Positions 9,402 through 17,583 of a stretch of 64,000 bases of DNA are shown one piece after another; position 1 is the stretch's first letter, and every line of letters starts with the position of its first letter. Under the pieces are notes generated by a model. It saw only the letters and a program-made list of their open reading frames with translations. It was not told the DNA's origin and made no database searches. Source of the DNA: JABFRJ01 sp963847145 (GTDB lineage Bacteria; Pseudomonadota; Alphaproteobacteria; Rhizobiales; Hyphomicrobiaceae); the NCBI GenBank assembly GCA_963847145.1, contig CAWJYN010000007.1:310001-374000 (forward strand). Direction: 5' to 3'. The translations under genes and the position numbers were made by a program.

Positions 9402-9481
9402 ATGGCTCGCGGCTCTTGGCAGTCGGAATGCGGCGTATTTGTCTGGGGGTGCCGCTCACATGGACTTGAGGGGCTGCGGCG

Positions 9482-9997
9482 TCAAGCGCCACGGGCGGGC
9501 GGTTTCGAAATTACACTGTCGCGGCCGTGTGGCGCAGGCTTCGTGGCGGCCGCCGGCGCGCGCGCCAATCGCTGCAGCGCCGCCTCAATATCGCGCACGA
9601 GATCGTCGAAGGGACAGTCATGCGCTGGCCGCCGTGCGACGATCACGCAATCCCACGTCTCAAGCGTCAGCGGCACTGCGACACTCCGCAATGCGTGCGA
9701 CAGCCGCCGCCGCATGCGGTTGCGCTCGTGCGCCTTGCCGATTTTCTTAGTGATGGTGAAACCGAAGCGGATGCCGGTGGCAGGCACATGGTTGGGAGCC
9801 GGTTCGAGCCGCGGCTTGCCTTCCAGCAGAAATGCCGGCCCAGACCACCGGACGCCGCCGCGCAGCCGTTGGAATTCGCCTCGTTTTTTGAGTGTAACCA
9901 GTGCCGCGCCATAGCGCCGCAGGGCGGCACGGGAGGCCGCTAAACTCGTGGCCGACTGTGCCGTTTGGTTCGCCGCCTTGTCTAAAGTCGACGCCAT
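9482..9997 (-). CDS. rnpA: Ribonuclease P protein component RnpA
   Basis: Protein subunit of RNase P, which together with the rnpB RNA matures tRNA 5-prime ends. 171 residues, longer than the usual 115-130 because of an N-terminal extension of about 30 residues and a Pro/Ala-rich tail, both common in alphaproteobacteria. The core has the family signature AHERNRMRRRLSHALR (the RNR motif that binds P RNA) preceded by FGFTITKKIGK and LKKRGEFQRLRGG. The ATG at 9997 lies 71 bp after the rpmH stop, so the two are cotranscribed. Confidence 0.93.
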   Translation of the reverse strand: MASTLDKAANQTAQSATSLAASRAALRRYGAALVTLKKRGEFQRLRGGVRWSGPAFLLEGKPRLEPAPNHVPATGIRFGFTITKKIGKAHERNRMRRRLSHALRSVAVPLTLETWDCVIVARRPAHDCPFDDLVRDIEAALQRLARAPAAATKPAPHGRDSVISKPPARGA

Positions 9998-10068
9998 CGG
10001 GGCAGTTGTCCGGTTCAGCGCAGCTCCCAGCGGTTACGCCGTGTTTACCGCCCCCAGGATACCGATTG

Positions 10069-10203
10069 TTAGGCAGACAGCCGCTTGCGGCCCTTGGCCC
10101 GGCGACGTGCCAACACGTTGCGGCCACCAACTGTCGACATGCGATGACGGAAGCCGTGGCGGCGCTTGCGCACGATTTTGCTCGGCTGATAGGTGCGTTT
10201 CAC
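10069..10203 (-). CDS. rpmH: 50S ribosomal protein L34
   Basis: A 44-residue very basic ribosomal protein read directly on the minus strand. It begins (GTG read as Met) with KRTYQPSKIVRKRRHGFR and ends with ARRRAKGRKRLSA, the classic L34 sequence. Length is exactly that of alphaproteobacterial L34. The start codon is GTG at 10203-10201; no in-frame ATG is available. It is the first gene of the rpmH-rnpA-yidC-engB run, 71 bp before rnpA. It is easy to miss because it is short and starts with GTG. Confidence 0.95.
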   Translation of the reverse strand: MKRTYQPSKIVRKRRHGFRHRMSTVGGRNVLARRRAKGRKRLSA

Positions 10204-10454
10204 GTCAAGTACTCCATGGCGTCCGTCCGCGAGGACTTTCGGCCCCTAAGGACCGGCATCGCGGGGGTGTTTCAAGCGGATTAAAGCTAGCCGCGGTCCC
10301 TGCGCACAAAAACGCGCGTCCCCAGCCATGGCCGATCCAAGTGGCGGCTTATAGGGGGTGGGGTTGAGGCCGTCAACGGGCACGAACATCGTGTTGCAGG
10401 CCGCGGCGACACGCTTATATGGTCCTTCCAGCAGCCACACGATGGACCTCCCCC

Positions 10455-11327
10455 ATGACCACCACACCGCCCTACACGCCGCCGAAGGTTTGGACCTGGG
10501 AAAAGGGCAACGGCGGCCGTTTTGCCAACATCAACCGTCCCATCGCCGGTGCGACGAGTGAAAAAGAACTCCCGGTCGGCAAGCACCCCATCCAGCTCTA
10601 CTCGCTGGCCACGCCGAATGGCGTCAAAGTCACGGTGATGCTGGAAGAACTCCTCGCTCTTGGCCACAAGGGCGCCGAGTACGATGCCTACCTGATCAAG
10701 ATCAACGACGGAGATCAGTTTGGCAGCGGCTTCGTTGCGATCAATCCCAACTCGAAAATCCCTGCCATGGTCGATCGCAGCACGGCCACACCACAACGCG
10801 TGTTCGAGAGCGGTGCGATCCTGCTCTATCTCGCCGAAAAGTTCGGCGCGTTCCTGCCCAAACAGCACGCCGCCCGCACCGAGTGCCTGAGCTGGCTGTT
10901 CTGGCAAATGGGCAGTGCACCCTACCTCGGCGGCGGCTTCGGCCACTTCTACGCCTACGCGCCCGACAAGATCCAATACTGCATCGACCGTTTCGCCATG
11001 GAAACCAAACGCCAGCTCGACGTGCTCGATCAGCACCTCGCGAAAAGCCCGTATATGGCTGGCGCTGACTACACTATTGCCGACATGGCCATCTGGGCCT
11101 GGTATGGCCAGCTCTGCCTCGGCCGTCTCTACAGCGCCGGCGAATTTCTCGACGTCGAAAGCTACAAGCACGTGCAACGCTGGGCCAAACTCATCGACGA
11201 CCGACCGGCCGTCAAACGCGGCCGCATGGTCAATCGCGTGATGGGAGAACCCGCCATGCAACTGCACGAACGCCACGATGCGGGTGATTTCGACACCAAG
11301 ACGCAGGATAAGGTGGAAAATAGATAA
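10455..11327 (+). CDS. yghU: Glutathione S-transferase family protein, YghU-type
   Basis: 290 residues, the length of the YghU/Nu-class glutathione-dependent disulfide-bond reductases. The N terminus (YTPPKVWTWEKGNGGRFANI, then NRPIAGAT) is diagnostic of YghU and precedes the thioredoxin-like domain with LYSLATPNGVKV and NPNSKIPAMVD. The helical C-terminal domain contains ADYTIADMAIWAWYG with the usual Asp N-cap. These enzymes bind two glutathiones and reduce disulfides or peroxides. The ATG at 10455 matches the family start. No obvious operon partner; it faces away from the rpmH promoter region at 10204-10454. Confidence 0.88.
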   Translation: MTTTPPYTPPKVWTWEKGNGGRFANINRPIAGATSEKELPVGKHPIQLYSLATPNGVKVTVMLEELLALGHKGAEYDAYLIKINDGDQFGSGFVAINPNSKIPAMVDRSTATPQRVFESGAILLYLAEKFGAFLPKQHAARTECLSWLFWQMGSAPYLGGGFGHFYAYAPDKIQYCIDRFAMETKRQLDVLDQHLAKSPYMAGADYTIADMAIWAWYGQLCLGRLYSAGEFLDVESYKHVQRWAKLIDDRPAVKRGRMVNRVMGEPAMQLHERHDAGDFDTKTQDKVENR

Positions 11328-11383
11328 CACAACTCCCGCGAACACAGATTGTTTCCATACGGTAGCGTTAAAGTGCGGCGATC

Positions 11384-11447
11384 CCACCCGCCATCGCTGC
11401 AGGGCGATTGCGGCGGGGCGGAGAAATCGCCCTGGACTGGCGGGTGA
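11384..11447. repeat. Long imperfect hairpin in yghU-argC intergenic region
   Basis: Two nested inverted repeats fold around a short GC loop. The outer arms are CACCCGCCA (11385-11393) and TGGCGGGTG (11438-11446). The inner arms are CAGGGCGATT (11400-11409) and AATCGCCCTG (11425-11434), both perfect. A second shorter inverted pair, GGTGGAT with ATCCACC, lies at about 11503-11540. No convincing long gene fills 11328-11783, so this may be a REP-like element or part of a structured RNA. Confidence 0.6.
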
Positions 11448-11521
11448 CGCTGTCGCTCAACCGCCAGATCCCGATCTCCATTCGATGCAGATCATGAACG
11501 GTAGGGTGGATGAGGTGCGGC

Positions 11522-11614
11522 TCAGCGCCGAAATCCACCAATGCAGGGCGATGACCGCGCCACGGTGCCGGCGGCCTTGACTTTCTGCACCAATCGCCGC
11601 ATTTGAGAATTCAT
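11522..11614 (-). CDS. Candidate 30-residue small protein
   Basis: A 30-codon reading frame beginning MNSQMRRLVQKVKAAG, basic and probably helical, inside an otherwise gene-free interval. It is supported mainly by an excellent ribosome-binding site, GGAGGA, seven bases before the ATG at 11614. No family was recognised, and the C-terminal half overlaps a region with inverted repeats. It could equally be chance; treat it as a candidate. Confidence 0.25.
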   Translation of the reverse strand: MNSQMRRLVQKVKAAGTVARSSPCIGGFRR

Positions 11615-11695
11615 GCATATATCCTCCGCCAGCTTCCGACGCCGCCGTCCCTCGTTCCTGCGGGTGCGATGACGCTTGTCTGCTGACACGTCCGC

Positions 11696-11722
11696 AAGCC
11701 GCGCCCGATGCGCGGCTTTTTT
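11696..11722 (+). terminator. Rho-independent terminator upstream of argC
   Basis: Arms AAGCCGCGC (11696-11704) and GCGCGGCTT (11710-11718) form a nine-base-pair stem with loop CCGAT, followed by six T residues. It ends a plus-strand transcript before argC, yet the nearest plus-strand gene stops 370 bp upstream, so a short untranslated or small RNA may end here. Confidence 0.7.
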
Positions 11723-11783
11723 GTTTCTGGGGCTACCAAGATAAGCTCTCTCCCTTAGCCCGGACAATCGAAGGTTCGAGACC

Positions 11784-12773
11784 ATGGCACAGGTAACACT
11801 AGAAGCCTCCGGTACGGCTTCGGCCACCAAAGTCGGCAGCAAAACCCCAACGATCTTCATCGATGGCGAAGCCGGCACGACCGGCCTCGAAATCCGCGAG
11901 CGGCTGGCCAAGCTCGGCTCCGTGGCCGTCAGAAGCATCGACCCCGCCAAGCGCAAGAACCCCAAGGCCCGCCAAGCCCTCATGCGCGAGGTGGATCTCG
12001 TTATTCTATGTCTGCCCGATGACGCGGCGAAAGAAGCTGTCGCGCTGGCCGACGAACTCGGCGAGGCCGCGCCCCGCATCATCGACGCGTCCACCGCGCA
12101 CCGCGTCGATCCCCGGTGGGTGTTCGGCTTCCCCGAACTCACGCAAGGCCACGCCGCCAAAGTCGCCGCAGCCCAACGCGTCTCCAATCCTGGTTGCTAT
12201 CCGTCCGGTGGCATCGCGCTGATCCGGCCACTCGTCGACGCTGGCCTCATGCCGCCTGACTTCGCAATCGCCGTCAACGCTGTGTCCGGCTATTCCGGCG
12301 GTGGCAAATCCTTGATCGAAGCCCACGACGCCGGCACCGCCCCCGCCTTCGAAGTCTACGGTCTCGGCTTGGCCCACAAGCACGTGCCGGAGCTGCAGCT
12401 CTACAGCGGCCTCACACGGCGGCCCATCTTCATTCCCAGCGTTGGCAAATTCCGGCAAGGCATGCTCGTGTCGCTGCCGCTGCATCTCGATCAACTGCCA
12501 TCCAAGCCGAAACTTGCCGACCTGCGCGCAGCGCTGGCCAAGCATTACGCCGGCGCAAAACTCGTGCATGTCGTTAGCGATGACGACGCCGTCGCGAAAT
12601 CCGGCCGCATCGAACCCGAAGGCCTCAACGGCACCGATCAGCTGGAATTGCGCGTGTTCGGCTCCGATGCGTTGCGCCAAGCCGTGCTGGTCGCCAAGCT
12701 CGATAACCTCGGCAAGGGCGCCTCCGGCGCGGCGGTGCAGAATATGCAGTTGATGCTGGGGATCTTGAACTGA
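11784..12773 (+). CDS. argC: N-acetyl-gamma-glutamyl-phosphate reductase (type 2)
   Basis: Third enzyme of arginine synthesis: NADPH-dependent reduction of N-acetylglutamyl phosphate to the semialdehyde. 329 residues of the type 2 (AGPR class 2) form. The nucleotide-binding motif GEAGTTG is at residues 28-34 and the catalytic cysteine lies in SNPGCYPSGG (Cys138). The next conserved segment, NAVSGYSGGGKS, is also intact. The start ATG at 11784 follows a terminator, so it has its own promoter. The usual upstream rpsI/rplM genes are not here. It ends back-to-back with the RES toxin gene (stops at adjacent bases). Confidence 0.93.
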   Translation: MAQVTLEASGTASATKVGSKTPTIFIDGEAGTTGLEIRERLAKLGSVAVRSIDPAKRKNPKARQALMREVDLVILCLPDDAAKEAVALADELGEAAPRIIDASTAHRVDPRWVFGFPELTQGHAAKVAAAQRVSNPGCYPSGGIALIRPLVDAGLMPPDFAIAVNAVSGYSGGGKSLIEAHDAGTAPAFEVYGLGLAHKHVPELQLYSGLTRRPIFIPSVGKFRQGMLVSLPLHLDQLPSKPKLADLRAALAKHYAGAKLVHVVSDDDAVAKSGRIEPEGLNGTDQLELRVFGSDALRQAVLVAKLDNLGKGASGAAVQNMQLMLGILN

Positions 12774-13259
12774 CTACAGTGAGGGATCGGCCAATCGCCG
12801 GTCCCACCACACCGGCTTTTCCAAGCCCAGCCGTATCTGAGCCGCATCCGCATGCTGCGGATTGACTAACACGTTCGTTTCCTCTCGCGCCACATAGCTC
12901 GGCACGATCAGAATGGCTGATCGGCGCGCGTCATACCAAGCCGCGCCAAACGCCCGCGCGCGTGGTGCACGCGTCCAGTCCGGCAGACTGTCTTTGGTGA
13001 CGACTTCATAGCTCGTGCCCGATGGAATCGTGATCTCGATGAAATGCTGGTTCGGCGGTAGAATGCCGTTGAAGTGCACCAGCTTCTCGAGCATCGCCGT
13101 GCTGTAGTGCTCCGACGTGTAGATCACGCCCTGCCGCCGCCGGTGCCAGCGCCCCTCAACCAGCGCCGCCCCCTGTCCGCTGTATATCGGATAGCGCCCG
13201 TTCGGATCTCCAATGCGAAAAGTCCGCATCGGTTCACGCAACACGCGCGGCTTGCTCAT
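12774..13259 (-). CDS. RES-domain toxin (NAD+ phosphorylase family)
   Basis: 161 residues of the RES family, toxins that degrade NAD+ (MbcT/Res type). The segment from FRIGDPNGRYPIYSGQGA through EGRWHRRRQGVIYTSE to AMLEKLVHF carries the Arg, Glu and Ser positions that name the domain, and SAILIVPSYVAREETNVLVN matches the C-terminal core. Its ATG overlaps the stop of the antitoxin gene upstream by four bases (ATGA), which is typical of coupled toxin-antitoxin translation. It converges with argC with no spacer. Cytoplasmic; expected to be held inactive by the antitoxin. Confidence 0.85.
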   Translation of the reverse strand: MSKPRVLREPMRTFRIGDPNGRYPIYSGQGAALVEGRWHRRRQGVIYTSEHYSTAMLEKLVHFNGILPPNQHFIEITIPSGTSYEVVTKDSLPDWTRAPRARAFGAAWYDARRSAILIVPSYVAREETNVLVNPQHADAAQIRLGLEKPVWWDRRLADPSL

Positions 13260-13714
13260 GCGGCGACGCCTGCGTCGGCTTGAGCCAAGATCCGGAGCAC
13301 GAGATCAGCGCCGGCGATGGACTCTGTCGCCAGATCGATAGGCGGCCGATTGCCGAGCAGCGAATGCGCGCGCGTTAGAAAGTGGCCGCTTGCGTCGCTA
13401 TCCTGATGATAAATCCGCAGCACTTCTGCAAACACCCGCGAGAGTGCGAGGATCTTCTCGCTCTCGCCCTGTGTCAGCAGCCTGTTGTCTTTCTCGCGCC
13501 GATGCAATGTCGACCTCGGGATAATGTCGGTCGCCTTGAGAAAGCGCCCCTCCGGATCAATCCGGCTCACGACAGTTGCTGCGGTGCGCGCCGGAAAGCC
13601 CTTCTGTACCCGCGCCACCAGGTCCAAGTCGTCGATCTCCCGCCAGCGCGGCAGGCCCATGAACTCGGCAATACGGCTGGAGTCGGAGGACGGGATCGGC
13701 GTTGCAGTGGTCAC
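13256..13714 (-). CDS. MbcA/ParS/Xre antitoxin (DUF2384)
   Basis: Cognate antitoxin of the RES toxin. About 152 residues from the GTG at 13714; a TTG at 13774 would add 20. The N-terminal part is a degenerate Xre-like helical DNA-binding region (ARVQKGFPARTAATVVSRI). The C-terminal DUF2384 toxin-binding domain contains ESEKILALSRVFAEVLRIY and a late GNRPPIDL turn, the standard motif. It overlaps the toxin start by four bases. Such antitoxins repress their own promoter, and a fitting inverted repeat lies just upstream. Confidence 0.83.
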   Translation of the reverse strand: MTTATPIPSSDSSRIAEFMGLPRWREIDDLDLVARVQKGFPARTAATVVSRIDPEGRFLKATDIIPRSTLHRREKDNRLLTQGESEKILALSRVFAEVLRIYHQDSDASGHFLTRAHSLLGNRPPIDLATESIAGADLVLRILAQADAGVAA

Positions 13715-13737
13715 GGGCGGTTCTCGGGCACTGTTCA

Positions 13738-13761
13738 GTTGAGACAAAATTAGTCTACAAC
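13738..13761. promoter_or_regulatory. Likely operator of the RES/MbcA operon
   Basis: Arms GTTGAGAC (13738-13745) and GTCTACAAC (13753-13761) form an inverted repeat with one extra base, separated by an A/T-rich AAAATTA that could include the -10 box. It lies 24-47 bases before the antitoxin start, where autoregulatory operators of this toxin-antitoxin class are usually found. Confidence 0.5.
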
Positions 13762-13789
13762 GAAACAGCACCAATGTCTACGTCCACTC

Positions 13790-15094
13790 TCACCTCACAA
13801 ACCGCATCCCCTTGAACCGCCCGCGAAACGCCGTCACGTCGCGGGCCACAGCGGCCGGTGCGTCGTTGCCGACCAGCGCGCGGCTGATCAGCCCGGCCAG
13901 CTCGGCCATATGCTCCGGCCCCATGCCGAGGCGCACGACCTCGTTGACGCCCAGCCGCAAGCCGTTCACATCGCCCTCGATCGCCGCCATCGGCAGGCCG
14001 ATCCCACAGGCGAGAAGATTTGCCGGCCGCATCTTCTTCGACGCCGCTTGCCCGCCACCCCAGCGATGGGCCTCGATGGCGATTTGATGCGAGGTGGTGC
14101 CGCCCCGCGCCATCGCATGCACTGGCAGCCCGCGCGCGTCTAACGCTGCAACCAATGCTTTTGCGGTTGCCAGCATGGCTGCGCCATAGGCACGGCCATG
14201 CACTTTCCAATCCAGCAACGTCATTGCCAGCGCCGCCGACTTCGCCGCGTCAAAGTTCGCTGTCAGCCCTGGATAAGCAATCGCATCCAGCCGCTCAGCC
14301 AGCGCCGCATCATTCGTCAACACCAGCCCCGACGGCGGCCCGCCCAGGCTCTTATACGTGCTCATGGTCATCAGATGCGCACCTTCGGCCAGCGGCTGCT
14401 GCCACGTGCGCCCCGCAATCATGCCCGACATATGCGCGGCATCGAACAGCACGTGCGCGCCGACGCTATCGGCAATGCGCCGGATATCGGCGATGGGATG
14501 CGGGAATAAGTTGAGGCTGCCACCAATGGTGATCAGTTTGGGCTTCAAGGCTCGCGCTTGCACCGCCAGCTTGTCGAGATCGACCGTGAAGCGCGCTGCA
14601 TCTACGGCCATCGGCACGCAGTTGAGCCCATAGAGCCCGGCCGCCCCCGCCGTGTGATGTGTCACATGCCCGCCGATCTCGCCCGGCGGCACCAGAATGG
14701 TGTCGCCCGGCTTTGCCGTCGCCATAAACGCATAGAGATTAGCCAGCGCACCCGAGCCGACACGGATTTCCGCATACTTTGCGTCGAACACTTCGGCGGC
14801 CAGTTCAGCGCAGATCACCTCGATCCGCTCGATGGCTTCGAGACCCATTTCATACTTGTCGCCCGGGTAGCCCAACGACGGCCGCGCGCCGATGCCTGCC
14901 GACAGCAACCGCTCCGCCTTCGGGTTCATGGCATTCGTCGCGGGGTTGAGGTTGATGCAATCGCGGTCATGAATGCCAGTGTTATCCGCCACGGCCGCCA
15001 GCAGCGCCGCCTCGGTGCTATCCGCGTCGGCTGCCGCGGTTTCGGCGGCAATCCGTTGCACGAGGTCTTCGGAGATGCGCCGGAACCCACGCAC
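13790..15094 (-). CDS. Serine hydroxymethyltransferase-like PLP enzyme
   Basis: Fold-type I PLP enzyme of the SHMT superfamily, about 434 residues from the GTG at 15094; an ATG at 15178 would add 28 residues that do not look conserved. The PLP lysine sits in STYKSLGGPPSG, preceded by FDAAHMSGMIAG, and the substrate loop by GYPGDKYEMG. True GlyA proteins have TTHKTLRGPRGG at the lysine, so this is a divergent relative, perhaps acting on an alpha-methyl or beta-hydroxy amino acid rather than serine. It is divergent from the DUF1116 gene with about 220 bp between starts. Confidence 0.75.
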   Translation of the reverse strand: MRGFRRISEDLVQRIAAETAAADADSTEAALLAAVADNTGIHDRDCINLNPATNAMNPKAERLLSAGIGARPSLGYPGDKYEMGLEAIERIEVICAELAAEVFDAKYAEIRVGSGALANLYAFMATAKPGDTILVPPGEIGGHVTHHTAGAAGLYGLNCVPMAVDAARFTVDLDKLAVQARALKPKLITIGGSLNLFPHPIADIRRIADSVGAHVLFDAAHMSGMIAGRTWQQPLAEGAHLMTMSTYKSLGGPPSGLVLTNDAALAERLDAIAYPGLTANFDAAKSAALAMTLLDWKVHGRAYGAAMLATAKALVAALDARGLPVHAMARGGTTSHQIAIEAHRWGGGQAASKKMRPANLLACGIGLPMAAIEGDVNGLRLGVNEVVRLGMGPEHMAELAGLISRALVGNDAPAAVARDVTAFRGRFKGMRFVR

Positions 15095-15242
15095 GGCGCT
15101 TGAGATGTGGCATGCAAGAAACCTCGATTTTAGGTGCGTCTGGGACCTTGCGACATCGCAAATGAGGCGGGCCCGCATGTCAAGTCCAGGAGAGTGGTTG
15201 ACGGGAACAAACGGTTGGTTGAATCAGACCTCGTGCTGGTTT

Positions 15243-15283
15243 CCCTTCTCCCCCGATGTAAAGACATCAGGGGAGAGGGGAAG
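15243..15283. repeat. Dispersed hairpin repeat, family C
   Basis: A near-perfect inverted repeat, CTTCTCCCCCGATGT and ACATCAGGGGAGAGG, around a four-base loop. A closely matching copy is at 63650-63685 and a variant at 62741-62776. It lies in the divergent promoter gap before the DUF1116 gene. Confidence 0.7.
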
Positions 15284-15316
15284 ACAGGCGCGCGCCCTTT
15301 ACGCAGCGGAGCCCCC

Positions 15317-16579
15317 GTGACTGACATTGGTAAACTGATCGACTTAGCCAACGCTGAAACCGTGCGCCGCATCATGGCCGCCGATCCCGTGCTGATCGAC
15401 GTGATCCCGGCGACCGAAGCCCTCCCCCGGCTGGCCGACCACATGATCCTCCACTCCGGCCCGCCCATCGGCTGGGACCGCATGTGCGGCCCCATGCGCG
15501 GCGCTGTCACCGGCATCGCCGTGTTCGAAGGCTGGGCGAAAGATTTGGCCGAAGCCGAGACCATGGCCGCTGCCGGCAAATTCAAGTTCGAGCCCAACCA
15601 CCATCACGACTGCGTCGGCCCCATGACCGGCATGACCACGCGCGGGCAAATGTTGCTCGTCGTCGAGAACCGCGCGTTTGGGAACCGCGCCTACTGCGCC
15701 ATCAACGAAGGCCTCGGCAAGGTCATGCGCTTTGGTGGCAATGACGAGGAAGTTCTGGAGCGCATCCGTTGGTTGACCACATCGCTCGGCCCTGCGCTCA
15801 GCAAAGCGCTCAAAGACCTCGGCGGCATTCCGCTGAAGCCGCTGATCGCGCGCGGACTTGGCATGGGCGACGAGATGCACCAGCGTAATGTCGCGTGCTC
15901 ATCACTGCTGATGCGCGTGTTCGCACCAGCCCTGGCGCGCACCGCCACCGACACGCAAGAGCTTGCCAAGAACCTGGCCTTCATCGCGGCCAACGATCAG
16001 TTTTTCCTCAACGTTGCCATGGCCATGGGCAAGGCGATGACCGATCCTGCGCGCGGCATCGAGCGCTCGTCCATCGTCACCGCCATGTGCCGCAACGGCA
16101 CCGACTTCGGCATCCGCGTTTCCGGCACCGGCGACCAGTGGTTCACAGCGCCGGTCGAAATGCCCGTCGGCATGTATTTTCCGGGCTACACAGAGGCTGA
16201 CGCCAATCCGGATATGGGCGACAGCGCGATCGTTGAAACGATTGGCCTCGGCGGTTTTGCGATGGGCGCGGCCCCCGCCGTGGTTGGCTTCATCGGCGCC
16301 GGCAACGCGTCCGAGGCGGCCGTCTTCACGCGCGCCATGGGCGAAATCTGCATCACTGAAAACCCCGAATGGACCATTCCAGCGATGGACTATCGCGGCG
16401 TGCCCACCGGCATCGACATCCGCCTCGTCGTCGAAACCGGCTTGATGCCGACAATCAACACCGGCGTCGCGCATAAGAAGCCGGGCGTGGGGCAGGTGGG
16501 CGCGGGAGTAGTGAAGGCACCGCGCGGATGCTTCGAGAAAGCGCTGGAGGCGTTTGCGGGGAAGATGGGGGTGGGGTGA
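15317..16579 (+). CDS. DUF1116 (YlbE/AllG-like) protein
   Basis: 420 residues of the DUF1116 family, to which E. coli YlbE (a subunit linked to oxamate carbamoyltransferase) belongs. The sequence has the family's HHHDCVGPMTGMTT segment, MHQRNVACSSLL, RNGTDFGIRVSGTGDQWF and the glycine-rich region GIDIRLVVETGLMPTINTG. In enteric bacteria these proteins work with FdrA-like and DUF2877 partners, none of which is nearby, so the reaction here is uncertain. I chose GTG at 15317 because it begins just before the conserved region; a longer reading to 15134 runs through a hairpin repeat. Confidence 0.75.
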   Translation: MTDIGKLIDLANAETVRRIMAADPVLIDVIPATEALPRLADHMILHSGPPIGWDRMCGPMRGAVTGIAVFEGWAKDLAEAETMAAAGKFKFEPNHHHDCVGPMTGMTTRGQMLLVVENRAFGNRAYCAINEGLGKVMRFGGNDEEVLERIRWLTTSLGPALSKALKDLGGIPLKPLIARGLGMGDEMHQRNVACSSLLMRVFAPALARTATDTQELAKNLAFIAANDQFFLNVAMAMGKAMTDPARGIERSSIVTAMCRNGTDFGIRVSGTGDQWFTAPVEMPVGMYFPGYTEADANPDMGDSAIVETIGLGGFAMGAAPAVVGFIGAGNASEAAVFTRAMGEICITENPEWTIPAMDYRGVPTGIDIRLVVETGLMPTINTGVAHKKPGVGQVGAGVVKAPRGCFEKALEAFAGKMGVG

Positions 16580-16683
16580 TAGGCGCGACGACCACAACCG
16601 CAACAATGGCTGATCGCTGATCGCCGCCATACCTCAGCCGGAATTCGTGGTGCACAAACGGACGCCGATGCCAGGGCACCGCA

Positions 16684-17535
16684 TCAGGGGACCCGACCAA
16701 CAAATACTGTTTGGATCGCCCGATATTGGAAATCAGGATGGTTCAAAATTTGATCAGGCGCGCCCAGGTCTGCCACTTGTTGCCAAATTGCCTTTTCCTC
16801 GGCGGGTAAATCTGATCGAGCCGCCTCGGCCGCTGATTGCACGAGTAAATCCGAAATGAATTTCTTCTCGACGTCGCGGAACGGTGGAAAACGAACCATC
16901 AAAGTCGGCCTTTGACGGACATCGACCAGACCTGCCGCCCGCATGTACTGAGAGAGATAAGGGGTCCGCAATATGCCCTGCTGGCTGCCGCCGCGTACCA
17001 CTGCTTCAAACCGGCGCAAACACAGCGTGGACGGCAATGGTACAAATTGCTGACCGGTCGGATCGTAGTCTTTGAGCGCGACCAAGCCACCGGGGCGAAC
17101 AACACGGCGGAACTCCCGGATCGCTCGATCTACCTGCTCCTCAGTAAGGTACTGCATGGTGTTGGCGCACCAAACAACATCAAAACTCTCATCGCCGTAA
17201 GGAAGATCGAGAATACTGCCAACATCGACAGAGGTGAGGGTGGACCACTTTTTCTGTGCAACTTTTGCCTGCACGGTCTTCACATTTTCTGGAGCCAGAT
17301 CGATAGCGTTCACTTTGCCTCCAGCGCCGACCAGTTCGATCATCAGCGGGAGAAAGCCACCACCACCACAGGCGGCGTCAAGTACATGCCAATTTGGTTG
17401 GATGCCAACCCATCGCAGCATCTCTTCATATTCCGGTTGCATCGCAAAAAAGTGGTTATCCAACCAGGCAGATGAGGACAGAGGATGCCCTGTTGAACTG
17501 CCATGCGGCGCAGTATCCGTATGCGAAGTCGACAT
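16684..17535 (-). CDS. Class I SAM-dependent methyltransferase
   Basis: 283 residues with a UbiE/Methyltransf_11 core. Motif I is LDAACGGGGF (about residues 51-60), the acidic ribose ligand is in NAIDLAPENV, motif II is SFDVVWCANTMQYL and the post-motif is VVRPGGLVALKDYD. A C-terminal part of about 100 residues beyond the core probably binds the acceptor. It starts 48 bases after the stop of the O-methyltransferase, so both are in one operon. Acceptor unknown; pairing with a plant-type O-methyltransferase suggests tailoring of a small molecule. Confidence 0.8.
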   Translation of the reverse strand: MSTSHTDTAPHGSSTGHPLSSSAWLDNHFFAMQPEYEEMLRWVGIQPNWHVLDAACGGGGFLPLMIELVGAGGKVNAIDLAPENVKTVQAKVAQKKWSTLTSVDVGSILDLPYGDESFDVVWCANTMQYLTEEQVDRAIREFRRVVRPGGLVALKDYDPTGQQFVPLPSTLCLRRFEAVVRGGSQQGILRTPYLSQYMRAAGLVDVRQRPTLMVRFPPFRDVEKKFISDLLVQSAAEAARSDLPAEEKAIWQQVADLGAPDQILNHPDFQYRAIQTVFVGRVP

Positions 17536-17583
17536 AGGGTTTCTCCTTGAACACGTGCGCCTTGAGGTCGGTTCGTGATCGCC

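Noticed and set aside
7896..9914. Long open frame antisense to yidC and rnpA
   Set aside because: His/Arg-rich, no family features; a GC-rich shadow of two certain genes.
10287..11387. Long open frame antisense to the YghU-type GST
   Set aside because: Only the sense strand matches a known family along its full length.
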